From NCBI RefSeq assembly GCF_000711715.1, contig NZ_JONN01000001.1, positions 1,736,001-1,800,000 of the forward strand: a stretch of DNA of 64,000 nucleotides, read 5' to 3'. Position 1 is the stretch's first letter. Each line of letters begins with the position of its first letter. Positions 29,094-37,463 of this stretch are shown in pieces. The position numbers and the translations under genes were made by a program. The notes beneath the pieces were generated by a model, which worked only from the letters and a program-made list of their open reading frames with translations, was not told the DNA's origin and made no database searches. Source of the stretch: Sphingomonas astaxanthinifaciens DSM 22298. GTDB lineage: Bacteria; Pseudomonadota; Alphaproteobacteria; Sphingomonadales; Sphingomonadaceae.

Positions 29094-29624
29094 TCAGATG
29101 TCGAGCCACAGCGCGGCGCGCCGGAGCAGATATTTGTTATATTCGGCGAACAGCGTGAAGAGGCTGGGGTGGGTTTCCACGGCGTCGATCACGATCCGCG
29201 CGTCGGGCAGGTCCTGGTGGAATTCATAAGCCGCGCGCCGCATGTGCCAGTCGCTCGTCACCAGCCGCAGGGACGTGTAGCCACGCCGCCGCATCCAGCG
29301 CCGCGCTTCCTCGGCATTGCTGCGGGTGTCCACCGATTCCGAGCCGAGGTCGACGCAGCAGCGCAACGTGCTGAGCGTGCCCGGCCCGAGGCGGCGGGCG
29401 AGGTCGGCGCGGGTGACGCTGGGGTCGGCGCCAGCCACCAGCAACCGCTTGGCGCGGCCCTGCTTGAGGACGGCCATGCCGCGCTCGAGCCGGCCCTTGC
29501 CACCGGTCAGCACGACGATGGCGTCGGTCCGCTCGGCCCCCGCGGGCTTGTCGAGCGAGACGCCGAACAGCACGAAGCCGAGCGCATAGAGCAGCAGCAG
29601 GAGCGCCGAGAGACGGATCGTCAT
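29094..29624 (-). CDS. YdcF/DUF218 family protein
   Basis: The 176-aa product has an N-terminal membrane anchor ([20 protein letters not shown]) and a DUF218 domain: [50 protein letters not shown] and the conserved [13 protein letters not shown]218 proteins (E. coli YdcF, SanA and ElyC) work in envelope or peptidoglycan metabolism, with the domain facing outward. The start at 29624 overlaps the ftsX stop by four bases. The role is not settled. Confidence 0.92.
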   Translation of the reverse strand: MTIRLSALLLLLYALGFVLFGVSLDKPAGAERTDAIVVLTGGKGRLERGMAVLKQGRAKRLLVAGADPSVTRADLARRLGPGTLSTLRCCVDLGSESVDTRSNAEEARRWMRRRGYTSLRLVTSDWHMRRAAYEFHQDLPDARIVIDAVETHPSLFTLFAEYNKYLLRRAALWLDI

Positions 29625-30490
29625 GGCACTTCGGCCAGGGCATGCTGGAGCGCGCGCCGGGCGACCAGTGTCGCAAGCAGCGCCTGGGCCAGCGGGAGCA
29701 GGACCAGCAGCACCAGTTCGCCGAGCCCGAGCGGCGCCGAAGCCTGCCAACCCGGGAGCAGCCCCCGCGCCGGGAGCAGGGCCAGCGCCACCACGACCAC
29801 CGCTGCGAGCGCGCCGGCGACGCTGCCCATGAGCGCGTCGAGCGCGATCCGGCGCTGGACGAGGCCGAGCAATTGCCGGTCGGTCGCGCCGATCCCGTGC
29901 AGCACGTCGAGGGTGGCGCGATTGGCGTCAAGCGTCGCCCGCGCGGCCAGCGTCACCGCGGCGGCAAGCGCGATGGCGAGCACGACCAGCAAGCCAATGG
30001 CCAAGATCGCAAGGCTCCCGAGCGTGGCGAGCAGCGGCTTGAGTTCGGCGGCATAGGGGGTGAGGCGGGCGCTTGCGACCTGCCGCTCGAGGCGCGCCGC
30101 CAGTGCCGCGCCATCTGCCCCGGGCCGAAGCGTCACGTCGGCGAGCGCCGGAAGCGGGAGGTCGAGGGTGTCGGCGGCGGGCCCGAGCCATTGGCGCAAG
30201 GTCTGGCGGAGCTCCTTGTCAGGCACCCGCTCGACGGCCGAGACCTGGGACGCGGCGCGAAGCAGCTGCTCGGCGCGCGCGGCCTCGGCCGAGGTTCCGG
30301 TGACCTGCAGCGACCAGCGCCCGGCAGCTTCGTCGCGCAGCTCGACCACCGCCCCGAGCACGCTCGCCCCGGCCGCGCCGACCACCAGGCTGACGAACGT
30401 CATCAGCCCGACGATCCACGGCGCCGGTCGCCGCCGCTGGTCGGGCAGCAGCCGGCGCATCGCCGGCGGAGGGAGAAGCCAAGCCATCAT
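29621..30490 (-). CDS. ftsX: Cell-division protein FtsX
   Basis: The 289-aa membrane protein has a first transmembrane helix ([20 protein letters not shown]), a large periplasmic domain (residues about 50-170), and three more helices in the C-terminal half, including [20 protein letters not shown], a known FtsX loop. With FtsE it forms an ABC complex that transmits cytoplasmic ATP hydrolysis to peptidoglycan hydrolases at the division site. It starts four bases inside the ftsE end (ATGA) and leads into the ydcF-like gene in the same way. Confidence 0.95.
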   Translation of the reverse strand: MMAWLLPPPAMRRLLPDQRRRPAPWIVGLMTFVSLVVGAAGASVLGAVVELRDEAAGRWSLQVTGTSAEAARAEQLLRAASQVSAVERVPDKELRQTLRQWLGPAADTLDLPLPALADVTLRPGADGAALAARLERQVASARLTPYAAELKPLLATLGSLAILAIGLLVVLAIALAAAVTLAARATLDANRATLDVLHGIGATDRQLLGLVQRRIALDALMGSVAGALAAVVVVALALLPARGLLPGWQASAPLGLGELVLLVLLPLAQALLATLVARRALQHALAEVP

Positions 30491-31179
30491 CGGCCGGCCT
30501 CGGCGGCAAGATTGGTCGGAGGGTGCCGCAGCTCGCCCGTGGGATCGGCGAGCTGCCCGTTCTCGAGCCGCATCAGCCGCGCTCCCGGAACCCGCGCGAT
30601 CAGCGACAGGTCGTGGGTCGCGACAACCACGGTGGTGCCGAGGCGGTTCAGGGCCTCGAACAGGTGGATGAGCCGGTCGGCCATCGCCGCGTCGACATTG
30701 CCGGTCGGCTCGTCGGCAACGAGCAGCTCGGGCCGGGCGATGACGGCACGGGCGATGGCGACGCGTTGCTGCTCGCCGCCCGAGAGCGTCGGCGGACGCG
30801 CGCTGGCACGGTCGGCGAGCCCGACCCAGGCCAGCATCTCGCGCACCGGTCCCTCGATCTCGCGGTCGCTCTGCCCGGCGATCCGCAGCGGCAGCGCGAC
30901 ATTGTCGAAGGCCGAAAGATGTCGGACCAGCCGGAAATCCTGGAAGACGACCCCGATCCGGCGCCGGAATTCGGGCAGGGCCGAGCGCGGCGCCTCGCTG
31001 AGGTCCTCGCCGAACAGGCGCAGCCGGCCGCGCGTCGGCCGCTGGGCGAGGTAGAGCAGCTTCAACAGTGACGTCTTGCCGGCGCCCGACGGCCCGGTCA
31101 GGAAGTAGAAACTCCCCGGCGCGAGACGAAAATCGAGGCCGGCCAGCACTTCCGCACCGGTGCCGTAGCGCAGCCCCAC
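30487..31179 (-). CDS. ftsE: Cell-division ATP-binding protein FtsE
   Basis: The 230-aa ABC ATPase works with FtsX at the divisome. Walker A is GPSGAGKT (29-36), the signature is LSGGEQQR, Walker B is LLVADEPTG and the H-loop is ATHD. From the GTG at 31179 the protein starts [12 protein letters not shown], but the family usually has a short strand before (xFxxVxLRYG). Extending upstream gives LAALAEFDG in frame, with only a CTG (31206) as start, preceded by a GAGGGG. So the first six to nine residues are uncertain. Confidence 0.93.
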   Translation of the reverse strand: MGLRYGTGAEVLAGLDFRLAPGSFYFLTGPSGAGKTSLLKLLYLAQRPTRGRLRLFGEDLSEAPRSALPEFRRRIGVVFQDFRLVRHLSAFDNVALPLRIAGQSDREIEGPVREMLAWVGLADRASARPPTLSGGEQQRVAIARAVIARPELLVADEPTGNVDAAMADRLIHLFEALNRLGTTVVVATHDLSLIARVPGARLMRLENGQLADPTGELRHPPTNLAAEAGR

Positions 31180-31312
31180 CCCGTCGAACTCGGCCAGCGC
31201 CGCCAGTCTCGCCCCCTCTAAACGCGTTTCGCGTCTGCTCTAGCTTGCCAATGGATTCACGAAAAGGTTACGCACACTCTTTGTTGACGGTTCAAAGGGA
31301 AAGCGGCCGACC

Positions 31313-32308
31313 ATGATCCTGACCTGCCCGTCATGCGGGACGCGTTATGTGGTGAAGGACGGGGCCATTCCGCCCGCCGGCCGCACCGTCCGCTGCGCCC
31401 AGTGCAAGCATAGCTGGCACCAGGATCCCGACGAGGCTGCCGGGGAGGCGGTCGGCGACGCGATCATCGCCGAGCCCGCGCAGACCATCCCCGAACAGGG
31501 CCACGACGACCTCCAGCCGCGCGAAGCCGCGGTGGACGAAATGGCCGACGCGCCGGTGGAGCAGTCCGTGGCCGAGGAAGCCGTCGTCCATGACGACGTC
31601 GCCGAGCCCCAGGATCCGGTCGCGCCGCTCGCGGACCATTCCCAGCCGGTGCTGGAGGAGCCCGTCCCCGACGCGGCCGAGGCCGTGCCGGCCGATGCCG
31701 CCGCGGCGGTCGAACCCTATCCCGAGGAAGTCGTCCCGGCCGAAGTGCCCGACGCCACGACCGAGCGCTCGTCGCACCCGCTGCGCGCCGCGCGGAACGA
31801 GAGCGAGGACCTCTACAGCCCCTTCGCCGATCGTGACGACGACGCCCACGAGGGCAAGCGTCGCTGGCCGATGGTGGCCGCGGGGCTGCTGGTGCTCATC
31901 GCGCTCGTCGCGGCGGCGGTCTGGTTCCTCGCCCCGACCGAATTCAAGAATCGCCTCGGCCTCGCCCAGGCGAGCGGCGACACGCCGCTCCTGGTCCAGG
32001 TCAAGCAGCACAGCCGTCAGGAGCTGGCCAGCGGCAACCAGCTGCTCGAGGTCAGCGGAATGGTGATCAATCCGACCGACGAGACGCAGGTCGTCCCGCC
32101 GCTCAATGCCCAGCTGCGCAGTGTCGGCCAGCAGGTGGTCTACAAGTGGACCATCCCGCCGCCCGCGACCAAGCTGGCACCGGGCGGAAGCGCGAGCTTC
32201 AACAGCGCCAACCTCAACATCCCGCCTGCGGCAGCCTGCCTCGAGGTCTTCTTCGGTCAGCAGCAGCGTCCGCCGCTGTGTCGCGACAGCGCTGCGGTGG
32301 GCGCCTAA
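31313..32308 (+). CDS. MJ0042-type zinc-ribbon protein with DUF3426
   Basis: The 331-aa product starts with a zinc ribbon: C5, C8, C28 and C31 (MILTCPSCGTRY, RTVRCAQCKHSW). An acidic Pro/Glu/Ala-rich linker follows, then one membrane helix at about 186-206 (WPMVAAGLLVLIALVAAAVW) and a C-terminal beta domain with DETQVVPPLNAQL, of the DUF3426 type. The product is probably an inner-membrane protein with a cytoplasmic zinc ribbon. It stands divergent from ftsE-ftsX, an arrangement common in alphaproteobacteria. The role is unknown. Confidence 0.9.
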   Translation: MILTCPSCGTRYVVKDGAIPPAGRTVRCAQCKHSWHQDPDEAAGEAVGDAIIAEPAQTIPEQGHDDLQPREAAVDEMADAPVEQSVAEEAVVHDDVAEPQDPVAPLADHSQPVLEEPVPDAAEAVPADAAAAVEPYPEEVVPAEVPDATTERSSHPLRAARNESEDLYSPFADRDDDAHEGKRRWPMVAAGLLVLIALVAAAVWFLAPTEFKNRLGLAQASGDTPLLVQVKQHSRQELASGNQLLEVSGMVINPTDETQVVPPLNAQLRSVGQQVVYKWTIPPPATKLAPGGSASFNSANLNIPPAAACLEVFFGQQQRPPLCRDSAAVGA

Positions 32309-32309
32309 C

Positions 32310-32522
32310 CTACTCGAAATCCAAGATAATTCTTCGCTCGCCGGTTTCGTCTCTGACGACCCGGCGGCGATGCGGCGTGCTCGTCCGGCCGTCGCAGATT
32401 TCGGCGGCGCGCACGATCCGGACGCTGGCGACAGTGGTTGCCCGCGCCTCGGCGGGCGCCGATTTCGCGGCCACGCCGGCCGCGATCTGCAGGAGCAAGA
32501 GTCCAAGCATTGTCAGCAGCAT
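32310..32522 (-). CDS. Small secreted protein, 70 aa
   Basis: The frame encodes a signal peptide (MLLTMLGLLLLQIAAGVAA) and a short mature part with VASVRIVRAAEICDG, RRRVVRDETGERRIILDFE. This order, with a VRI strand, a basic DE-G-R turn and a final acid-ended strand, is seen in small exported proteins of sphingomonads. The ribosome site is weak. It ends two bases after the convergent zinc-ribbon gene. The function is unknown. Confidence 0.5.
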   Translation of the reverse strand: MLLTMLGLLLLQIAAGVAAKSAPAEARATTVASVRIVRAAEICDGRTSTPHRRRVVRDETGERRIILDFE

Positions 32523-32570
32523 ACGTTTGACGACGCAAAAGGTGAATGCGCCGGTAACTCTTGATCCGAA

Positions 32571-32584
32571 TTGGAACGTTCCAA
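32571..32584. repeat. Perfect 14-base palindrome TTGGAACGTTCCAA
   Basis: This exact palindrome lies in the divergent space between the small secreted protein and tRNA-Leu. It could be an operator. I do not recognise its regulator. Confidence 0.6.
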
Positions 32585-32634
32585 GCCCGGTTGCGCTGCC
32601 CGAAACCCGCTGCTAGAGGCACGCGCCTTGCCAC

Positions 32635-32657
32635 GGCACTTCATCTTCCGAAGTGCC
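32635..32657 (+). repeat. 5' hairpin beside tRNA-Leu
   Basis: GGCACTTC and GAAGTGCC form a perfect 8-base stem with a 7-base loop, eight bases before the mature tRNA 5' end. Its CACTTC/GAAGTG stem recurs just after the tRNA. Confidence 0.65.
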
Positions 32658-32665
32658 AATCTCAT

Positions 32666-32752
32666 GCGGTCGTGGCGGAATTGGTAGACGCGCAGCGTTG
32701 AGGTCGCTGTGGCCGAAAGGCCGTGGAAGTTCGAGTCTTCTCGACCGCACCA
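32666..32752 (+). tRNA. tRNA-Leu (anticodon GAG)
   Basis: The 87-base gene includes the encoded CCA. The acceptor stem is GCGGTCG/CGACCGC, the D-loop has GGTAGACGCG, the anticodon arm CAGCG-TTGAGGT-CGCTG gives GAG, a long class II variable arm follows (TGGCCGAAAGGCCG), and the T-arm is GTTCGAGTC. It reads CUU and CUC leucine codons. A hairpin stands on each side. Confidence 0.97.
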
Positions 32753-32767
32753 CTTCAGGACGAAGTG
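32751..32767 (+). repeat. 3' hairpin beside tRNA-Leu
   Basis: CACTTC and GAAGTG form a 6-base stem around AGGAC. The stem begins in the encoded CCA end and copies the core of the 5' hairpin, so it could serve tRNA 3' processing or pair with the 5' copy. Confidence 0.55.
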
Positions 32768-32779
32768 ATTGAATGGAAA

Positions 32780-32801
32780 GCCTCGGTCAGTTGGCCGAGG
32801 C
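32780..32801 (-). terminator. Hairpin over the stop codon of the usher-like gene
   Basis: GCCTCGG and CCGAGGC form a 7-base stem that spans the stop codon of the usher-like gene. On the minus strand a short CTTTCCATTC follows, so it may be a weak terminator there. Confidence 0.4.
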
Positions 32802-35501
32802 CAAGTCGCCTGAGACGACTTCGTGGTTAACGGCGAGCTTCGGCGCCGCCTTCACCACCAGGGACCCCAAACGCAGGATCGCCTGCTCGGGCCTGAGCTC
32901 GAGATCGGCCTTGATCAGTCCGGTGATGGCATGGGCCGCGCTCTGGCTCATCGCATTGAGCCGAAGCTGGTAGGTCCCCGGCGGTACCCGCTCGAACAGG
33001 AAATAACCGTCATAGTCGCTGCGGGCCGTCCCCACGACCGCGCCCTTGGCGTCGACCAGTTCGAGATCGAGGCCCTCGAACGAGCCGCCGCCATCCTTGA
33101 GCAGCACCCCCTCGATCGCGCCGCCCCCCGTCAGCGGGATCAGCAACTCGGCCGACACGCCCGGGCGCGGCACGATCACCTGCGCGGCCTTGGTCGGGAC
33201 GAGATTGGGATCGCTGAGCGAGCTCGCGTCGACGCCGATCGCCACCGGGCGATAATTGTCGAGCCCGCCGACCGATGCCCAGCCGTCCTTTCCGGTGGGC
33301 TTGTCCGCGGGGCGCAGCCCCGCCGTCAGCAGGGCGCCCTCCTCGACCTTCTCGTCACCGTCGCGCAAGCCGTTGCCGTTGGTGTCGCGGAAGACCTGGG
33401 CGCGCACGCTACCCGTGCCGGCGAGCGACTGACGACTGAAGCGCCACCCACCGGGACCGCGGTCGAGCGAGAAGGTGAGGTTGAGCCCGGCGGCGACCGA
33501 ACCGTCGCTGGCGGCCTCGAGGGTTCCGGCGATCGCCAGCTGGTCGAAGCGGCGGACATGGGTCAATCGCGCCCGCAGGCGGTGGTCGCGCTGCTCGTAG
33601 GCGAGCGCGCCTTCCCAGTCGGCATTGCCGCCCGGACTCCAGTAGCCCGAGATTTCGGCGCGCCGCAGCCGCTTGTTCGGCGAAATTTCGAATTCGGTGG
33701 TGCCACGCAGGCGGACGGGGCCGATCCGCCCGCTGGCGATCAGGCCCGCCTCGGCTTCCTGCCACGATTTCTGCCCGCCGCCCGGACGTTCCTCGCGCCA
33801 GCGGACGAGCGTGGCGAGGTTGAAGCGGCTAAGCATGATGCTGGTGCGCCCGCTCGCCTCGATCGTGCTGCTGCCATCGCGGCGCTCGGACAGGCGGACA
33901 TCGCCGTGCAGCGGCAAGGTGAAGCGCGGGCTCAGCTTGAGCGCGGTGTCGGCGCTCAGGCGATGCTCGGCGGTCGCCCCGAGCCCGTCGGGGCGGGCCG
34001 CGAAGTCGCGACTGATGAAGCTGCTCCAGGCGAGGCTGGTGCCGCCGACCCGGGCCAGCGCCTGGCCGCGGAAGGCCATTCCGCCCTGGTCGTCACGGGC
34101 GGCGGCGAGCTCGACCACCGCCGGTCCGATCGAGCGGCGAACCGCGCCCTCGACATAGGTAACGCGCTGGTCGTTGACACTCAGCGTCTGGACGAGCGCC
34201 GCGACCGACGTGCGCTGGTCGAGGCCATGTTCCAATGAGGCGGCGGCGCGCCAGCCGCTTTCGCTGCTGGGCGGGGCGCGGCTGTGGCGGAAATCGAACA
34301 GGTCTCGGCCGGGATCGACGACCCCGGCCCAATAATAGGTTTGTCCGGGCGGCACCGCGTCCTGGCCGACCGCGACCGTTTCGATCCGGCTCTTCACCTG
34401 CCCCTGCGGGCCGTAAGTGATGATCTCGAAGCGATTGTCGCCATAGCTCAAGGCGACGTCGTCGAAGCGGTAGCGGCCGTCGGAGCCCGCCGAGGCGAAA
34501 GCGACGAGCTCGCCGTTGCGATAGAGTTCGGCGTCCCAGCCCGGCGGGAGCTCGCCGCTGAACTGCGTGCGGTCGAAGGCCACCGACTTGAACAGGGGCC
34601 GGTTGGTGACCACCGCGCCGCGCCCGGCACCGGCTGCGGCGGCGATCGGCGAGCCAAGTCCCTCGACGTCGCCCACCGCGACATGCGTCGCCTTGAGCGG
34701 GCCGAGCAGGCCGCCATCGGGGTCGGAGCGATAGGCGCGGAACCGAAGATTGGTGGGAAGGCCCTTGCGATCGGTGCCGACCCGCGCCTCGTAGCTCATC
34801 TGCAGCGCTTCGCCCGCCGCAAGGATGCTGGCGCGGTGATCGATCCGGGTCCCGCTCGCTGCGGAATAAGTGAGGCCGGCGTCCATCATGACGTCGACGC
34901 TGGGGGTGCGCCACATCCGGTAGGGCAGGCGCACGCGTGGCAGCTTGGCGATGTCGAAGCTGGCCTTGCTGAGATGCGCCGCACGGTCGCGGCGCTCGGC
35001 CGCGAGCTCGACCGGAAGCTTGGTCTTGCTCTCGAGCAGCAGGAGCGAGGCGTCGGTGCGGGGCTGGACGGTGAGGCCGAGCCAGCGCGACAGCGCCGCG
35101 GTCTCGACGCACCAGCCCTCGGGCGCGTCCTGAATGGCGCCGGCGGGGATCGCCTCCGTGCCAGTGCCGAAGCTGACGCGACCGGCGACGCGGTCGATGG
35201 TGAGACGATTCTTCTCGGTAAAGGCCCAGCCCGAGGCGCGCCGCGCGGCGAGGTCGATCCTGATCGGCAGGTCGAGCGCGGTGACGAGGTCGCCGAGGAT
35301 GACGCAGGTGCCGCCCGCGACGGGATAGGCACGGACGCCGTCCCCGATCGCACGCTGGCGGACCTGGAGGTCGAGCAGATACTGGCTGTCGGGATCGGCG
35401 GTCCACGCCGGCGCGGAATCGGGCTGGCTCGCCGGCGCGGCGATGCCGAGCCCGGCCGCCGCCACCAGGCTGAGAGGCAGTCGAAACCAGCGCCGAAGCA
35501 T
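32787..35501 (-). CDS. Usher-like outer-membrane protein of a fimbria-like locus
   Basis: The 904-aa exported protein (signal near residues 1-25) has usher-like parts: an N-terminal domain with the invariant-style GGTCVILGDLVTALDLP, a beta-barrel with alternating strands from about residue 190 to 700 (for example SGELPPGWDAELYRNGELVA and FDDVALSYGDNRFEIITYGP), an EF-hand-like DTNGNGLRDGDE near 705, and a C-terminal carboxypeptidase-regulatory-like repeat (VGTARSDYDGYFLFERVPPG). This recalls the alternate chaperone-usher (class 5 / CFA-type) ushers. It stands downstream of the chaperone and DUF4402 genes. It is expected to export and assemble DUF4402 subunits at the outer membrane. The family match is by overall pattern, not by a long exact motif. 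Confidence 0.8.
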   Translation of the reverse strand: MLRRWFRLPLSLVAAAGLGIAAPASQPDSAPAWTADPDSQYLLDLQVRQRAIGDGVRAYPVAGGTCVILGDLVTALDLPIRIDLAARRASGWAFTEKNRLTIDRVAGRVSFGTGTEAIPAGAIQDAPEGWCVETAALSRWLGLTVQPRTDASLLLLESKTKLPVELAAERRDRAAHLSKASFDIAKLPRVRLPYRMWRTPSVDVMMDAGLTYSAASGTRIDHRASILAAGEALQMSYEARVGTDRKGLPTNLRFRAYRSDPDGGLLGPLKATHVAVGDVEGLGSPIAAAAGAGRGAVVTNRPLFKSVAFDRTQFSGELPPGWDAELYRNGELVAFASAGSDGRYRFDDVALSYGDNRFEIITYGPQGQVKSRIETVAVGQDAVPPGQTYYWAGVVDPGRDLFDFRHSRAPPSSESGWRAAASLEHGLDQRTSVAALVQTLSVNDQRVTYVEGAVRRSIGPAVVELAAARDDQGGMAFRGQALARVGGTSLAWSSFISRDFAARPDGLGATAEHRLSADTALKLSPRFTLPLHGDVRLSERRDGSSTIEASGRTSIMLSRFNLATLVRWREERPGGGQKSWQEAEAGLIASGRIGPVRLRGTTEFEISPNKRLRRAEISGYWSPGGNADWEGALAYEQRDHRLRARLTHVRRFDQLAIAGTLEAASDGSVAAGLNLTFSLDRGPGGWRFSRQSLAGTGSVRAQVFRDTNGNGLRDGDEKVEEGALLTAGLRPADKPTGKDGWASVGGLDNYRPVAIGVDASSLSDPNLVPTKAAQVIVPRPGVSAELLIPLTGGGAIEGVLLKDGGGSFEGLDLELVDAKGAVVGTARSDYDGYFLFERVPPGTYQLRLNAMSQSAAHAITGLIKADLELRPEQAILRLGSLVVKAAPKLAVNHEVVSGDLASAN

Positions 35502-35530
35502 CGCTTTGTCGCCCGGGCCCCGCCCCGTTC

Positions 35531-36352
35531 CTAGCGCAGGACCGCGCTGGTCTCGGCGAGCGTGGTCACCACGCCGTCGACATTCTCGACATATTGCACG
35601 GTCACCGGGCCAGTGGCCTCGGCGGCGAGCTTTTCGTCGACCGGGACGGTGACTTCGCGGCGGTTGAGCTCGGTGTAGACGGCGATGCCCCGCTGGAGGG
35701 CGATCGGCTCCTTGACGCCTGCCTTGATGACCCGGATTTCGCCGAAGGTGGAGCGCGAGCCGGTGCGGGTCAGCTCCATCGCGATCGCGGGCTTGCCCCC
35801 GACCTGCACCTTGCCGACCTTGGCGATCCCGGCGGTGGCCGAGAGGTTGCCGAGGCGGACGATGACGGGGATGGTGACGCCGTAGACCGGGGTCAGCGCG
35901 AAGCCGATGCCCTTGAAGTCGGCCGGGGTCTGGACCGGCGGCTGGGCCGGCGGGACCGCCCGGAACAGCATGTGGACGCGATATTCGCCGTCGGGCAGCC
36001 CGGCCGGCGCGCGGGCGGCGATGCGGATGGTCTGCGGCTGCTTGGGCGGCAGGGTGACCCGGCGCGGCGCATAGATGATCATGTCGCGCGCGGCCGCCTC
36101 TCCGGCGTTGGGCGTAGTGACCTCCTCGAAGCTGCCATCCTCCTTCATGCGCTTCAGTTCGACCGAGATGCGGTAGATGGCGGTGTCGTCACCGATGTTG
36201 TTGAGGATGATCTCGGTGCCCTTGCCGCCGTTGAGGATGATCCGGGTCGGTGCGACCAGCAGATCCCCGACCCCGGCCTGCGCCGCCGGTGCGAGTGCGA
36301 GCAGCGGGGCAAGGAGGGCGGTGCGCAGGGCGAAACGGGCGGTCAGGTTCAT
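35531..36352 (-). CDS. Periplasmic fimbrial-type chaperone
   Basis: The 273-aa product has a signal peptide (MNLTARFALRTALLAPLLAL, ending in AQA) and the two Ig-like lobes of a pilus chaperone: VAPTRIILNGGKGTEIILNN in the first, then IYAPRRVTLPPKQPQTIRIA (the usual P-x-Q-x-QTIR strand) and a second lobe with GVTIPVIVRLG. It probably keeps the DUF4402 subunit soluble and hands it to the usher-like protein 29 bases downstream. The ATG at 36352 is preferred; a start at 36391 would add a non-signal stretch. Confidence 0.9.
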   Translation of the reverse strand: MNLTARFALRTALLAPLLALAPAAQAGVGDLLVAPTRIILNGGKGTEIILNNIGDDTAIYRISVELKRMKEDGSFEEVTTPNAGEAAARDMIIYAPRRVTLPPKQPQTIRIAARAPAGLPDGEYRVHMLFRAVPPAQPPVQTPADFKGIGFALTPVYGVTIPVIVRLGNLSATAGIAKVGKVQVGGKPAIAMELTRTGSRSTFGEIRVIKAGVKEPIALQRGIAVYTELNRREVTVPVDEKLAAEATGPVTVQYVENVDGVVTTLAETSAVLR

Positions 36353-36454
36353 GGTCTCAACGGCTCCCCACGGCGGCCCGATTGCCGCCATTTCGGAGCT
36401 TTCTCGCAGCCAATGGTTGACGAAGCGCTAACCATGGGCGCCACCGTCGCCGGT

Positions 36455-36488
36455 AAAGAAAAGGGGCGATCCGTCGCCGGGCCGCCCC
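36455..36488 (-). terminator. Intrinsic terminator after the DUF4402 gene
   Basis: On the minus strand GGGGCG pairs with CGCCCC, followed by TTTTCTTT. It sits 32 bases after the DUF4402 stop and would limit the subunit transcript from the chaperone-usher genes, or give it higher abundance. Confidence 0.75.
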
Positions 36489-36519
36489 TCGCCTCTGGTC
36501 GAGACCAAGCTGCGATGGC

Positions 36520-37038
36520 TTATTGGTAGGCCACCTGGATGTCGATCTGGCCCGAATAGACGCCATCGGGCGTGGTGCTGGTGATGACCACCGAACCGCC
36601 GACGTCGAAGCTGTTCCCCGGAGCGCCCGAATTGCCGAGCACGAGCGAAGCCGGGAAGCTGGGCACGAGGTTGAGAGTGCCGCCGTTGCTGCCCGACAGC
36701 GGGAAGCTGGCCGCGGCCGACGAGATCAGGACCGTCTGGCCCTGCGTGCCGGTGACCTTGTAATTGGCCGAGGTCGGCGAGCCCGTGCAGGTCAGATTGA
36801 CGCCGCCGCCGCAGGTCACGACGCCGGCGCCGTTGATGCTGACGGTCTCGTTGGCGGTGAGTGTGCCGAGCACGATCGTGCCGAAATTGAGGTCGCGCAC
36901 CGCGGTCAGGGTGAGCGGCTTGATCAGGCGCGCATTGGCGTTCGCCTTGGGATTGGCGCCGGTCGCCGACTGGGCCGCAGCCGGGGTGGCCACGGCGATG
37001 GCGGCCATGGCGGCCGTAGCAACAAGGATCTTCTTCAT
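36520..37038 (-). CDS. DUF4402 domain protein, fimbrial-type subunit
   Basis: The 172-aa product has a signal peptide (MKKILVATAAMAAIAVATPA, cut after AAAQ) and one DUF4402 domain: KPLTLTAVRDLNFGTIVLGT, a SINGAGVVTCGGGVNLTC stretch with a Cys pair, and a C-terminal GVYSGQIDIQVAYQ strand. DUF4402 proteins are major subunit-like proteins encoded next to chaperone and usher-like genes, and the end strand is fit for donor-strand exchange. It is first in the locus and probably the most expressed. Confidence 0.92.
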   Translation of the reverse strand: MKKILVATAAMAAIAVATPAAAQSATGANPKANANARLIKPLTLTAVRDLNFGTIVLGTLTANETVSINGAGVVTCGGGVNLTCTGSPTSANYKVTGTQGQTVLISSAAASFPLSGSNGGTLNLVPSFPASLVLGNSGAPGNSFDVGGSVVITSTTPDGVYSGQIDIQVAYQ

Positions 37039-37271
37039 AGTTGTTCAGTCCCCACACCGAGCGATCGGAAGCAGGAGGCCCCGATCGCGGTAAGGACGGC
37101 ATTAACCCTCAGCCCTTGCCGCTTTGCTGGCGACTTTGGTTAACGCGGCATTGGGGATTTGGCGGCGGCGTGGCCAAGGTTGGTGGAATTTCCCAACATC
37201 GCTTTCCGGATGCTCGGCCCGTCGCCGGTGCTCGGGATCCAAGCCATTGAAAAGGCGACACCTTCGGAAAC

Positions 37272-37287
37272 TGGCACGGGCGATGCA
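37272..37287 (+). promoter_or_regulatory. Sigma-54-like promoter before the PspC pair
   Basis: TGGCACGGGCGATGCA has GG and GC spaced by ten bases, with a near-perfect -24 (TGGCAC) and a one-mismatch -12 (ATGC for TTGC). It lies 46 bases upstream of the small membrane protein gene. PspC-type genes are sigma-54 dependent in other bacteria. GC-rich DNA yields such matches by chance, so this is tentative. Confidence 0.35.
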
Positions 37288-37332
37288 TCAAGCCTCGCAT
37301 CGGCATCCCGCCGGTCGAACAGGAGAATGACC

Positions 37333-37440
37333 ATGACCCGAACCCAGGACTTCCGCCACGTCGCCGTCTCGATGGCCGGCGCCTTCATCACCGCCTTGCT
37401 GTTCGTCAGCGCCGCCGTCGGCCCGCTGCCGGTCGCCTGA
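37333..37440 (+). CDS. Small membrane protein, 35 aa
   Basis: The second ATG (37333) fits the AGGAG site seven bases upstream better than the one at 37327. The product, MTRTQDFRHVAVSMAGAFIT, then one helix (ALLFVSAAVGPLPVA), is a single-span membrane peptide. It stands 23 bases before the PspC gene and is likely co-transcribed. It may be a partner of PspC. The function is unknown. Confidence 0.65.
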   Translation: MTRTQDFRHVAVSMAGAFITALLFVSAAVGPLPVA

Positions 37441-37463
37441 TCACCTACGAGAGGGTCTCAACC

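Noticed and set aside
37039..37332. TTAACC motifs before the DUF4402 gene as CtrA half-sites.
   Set aside because: No second half-site at the right spacing (TTAA-N7-TTAA) is present, so a CtrA call is not supported.
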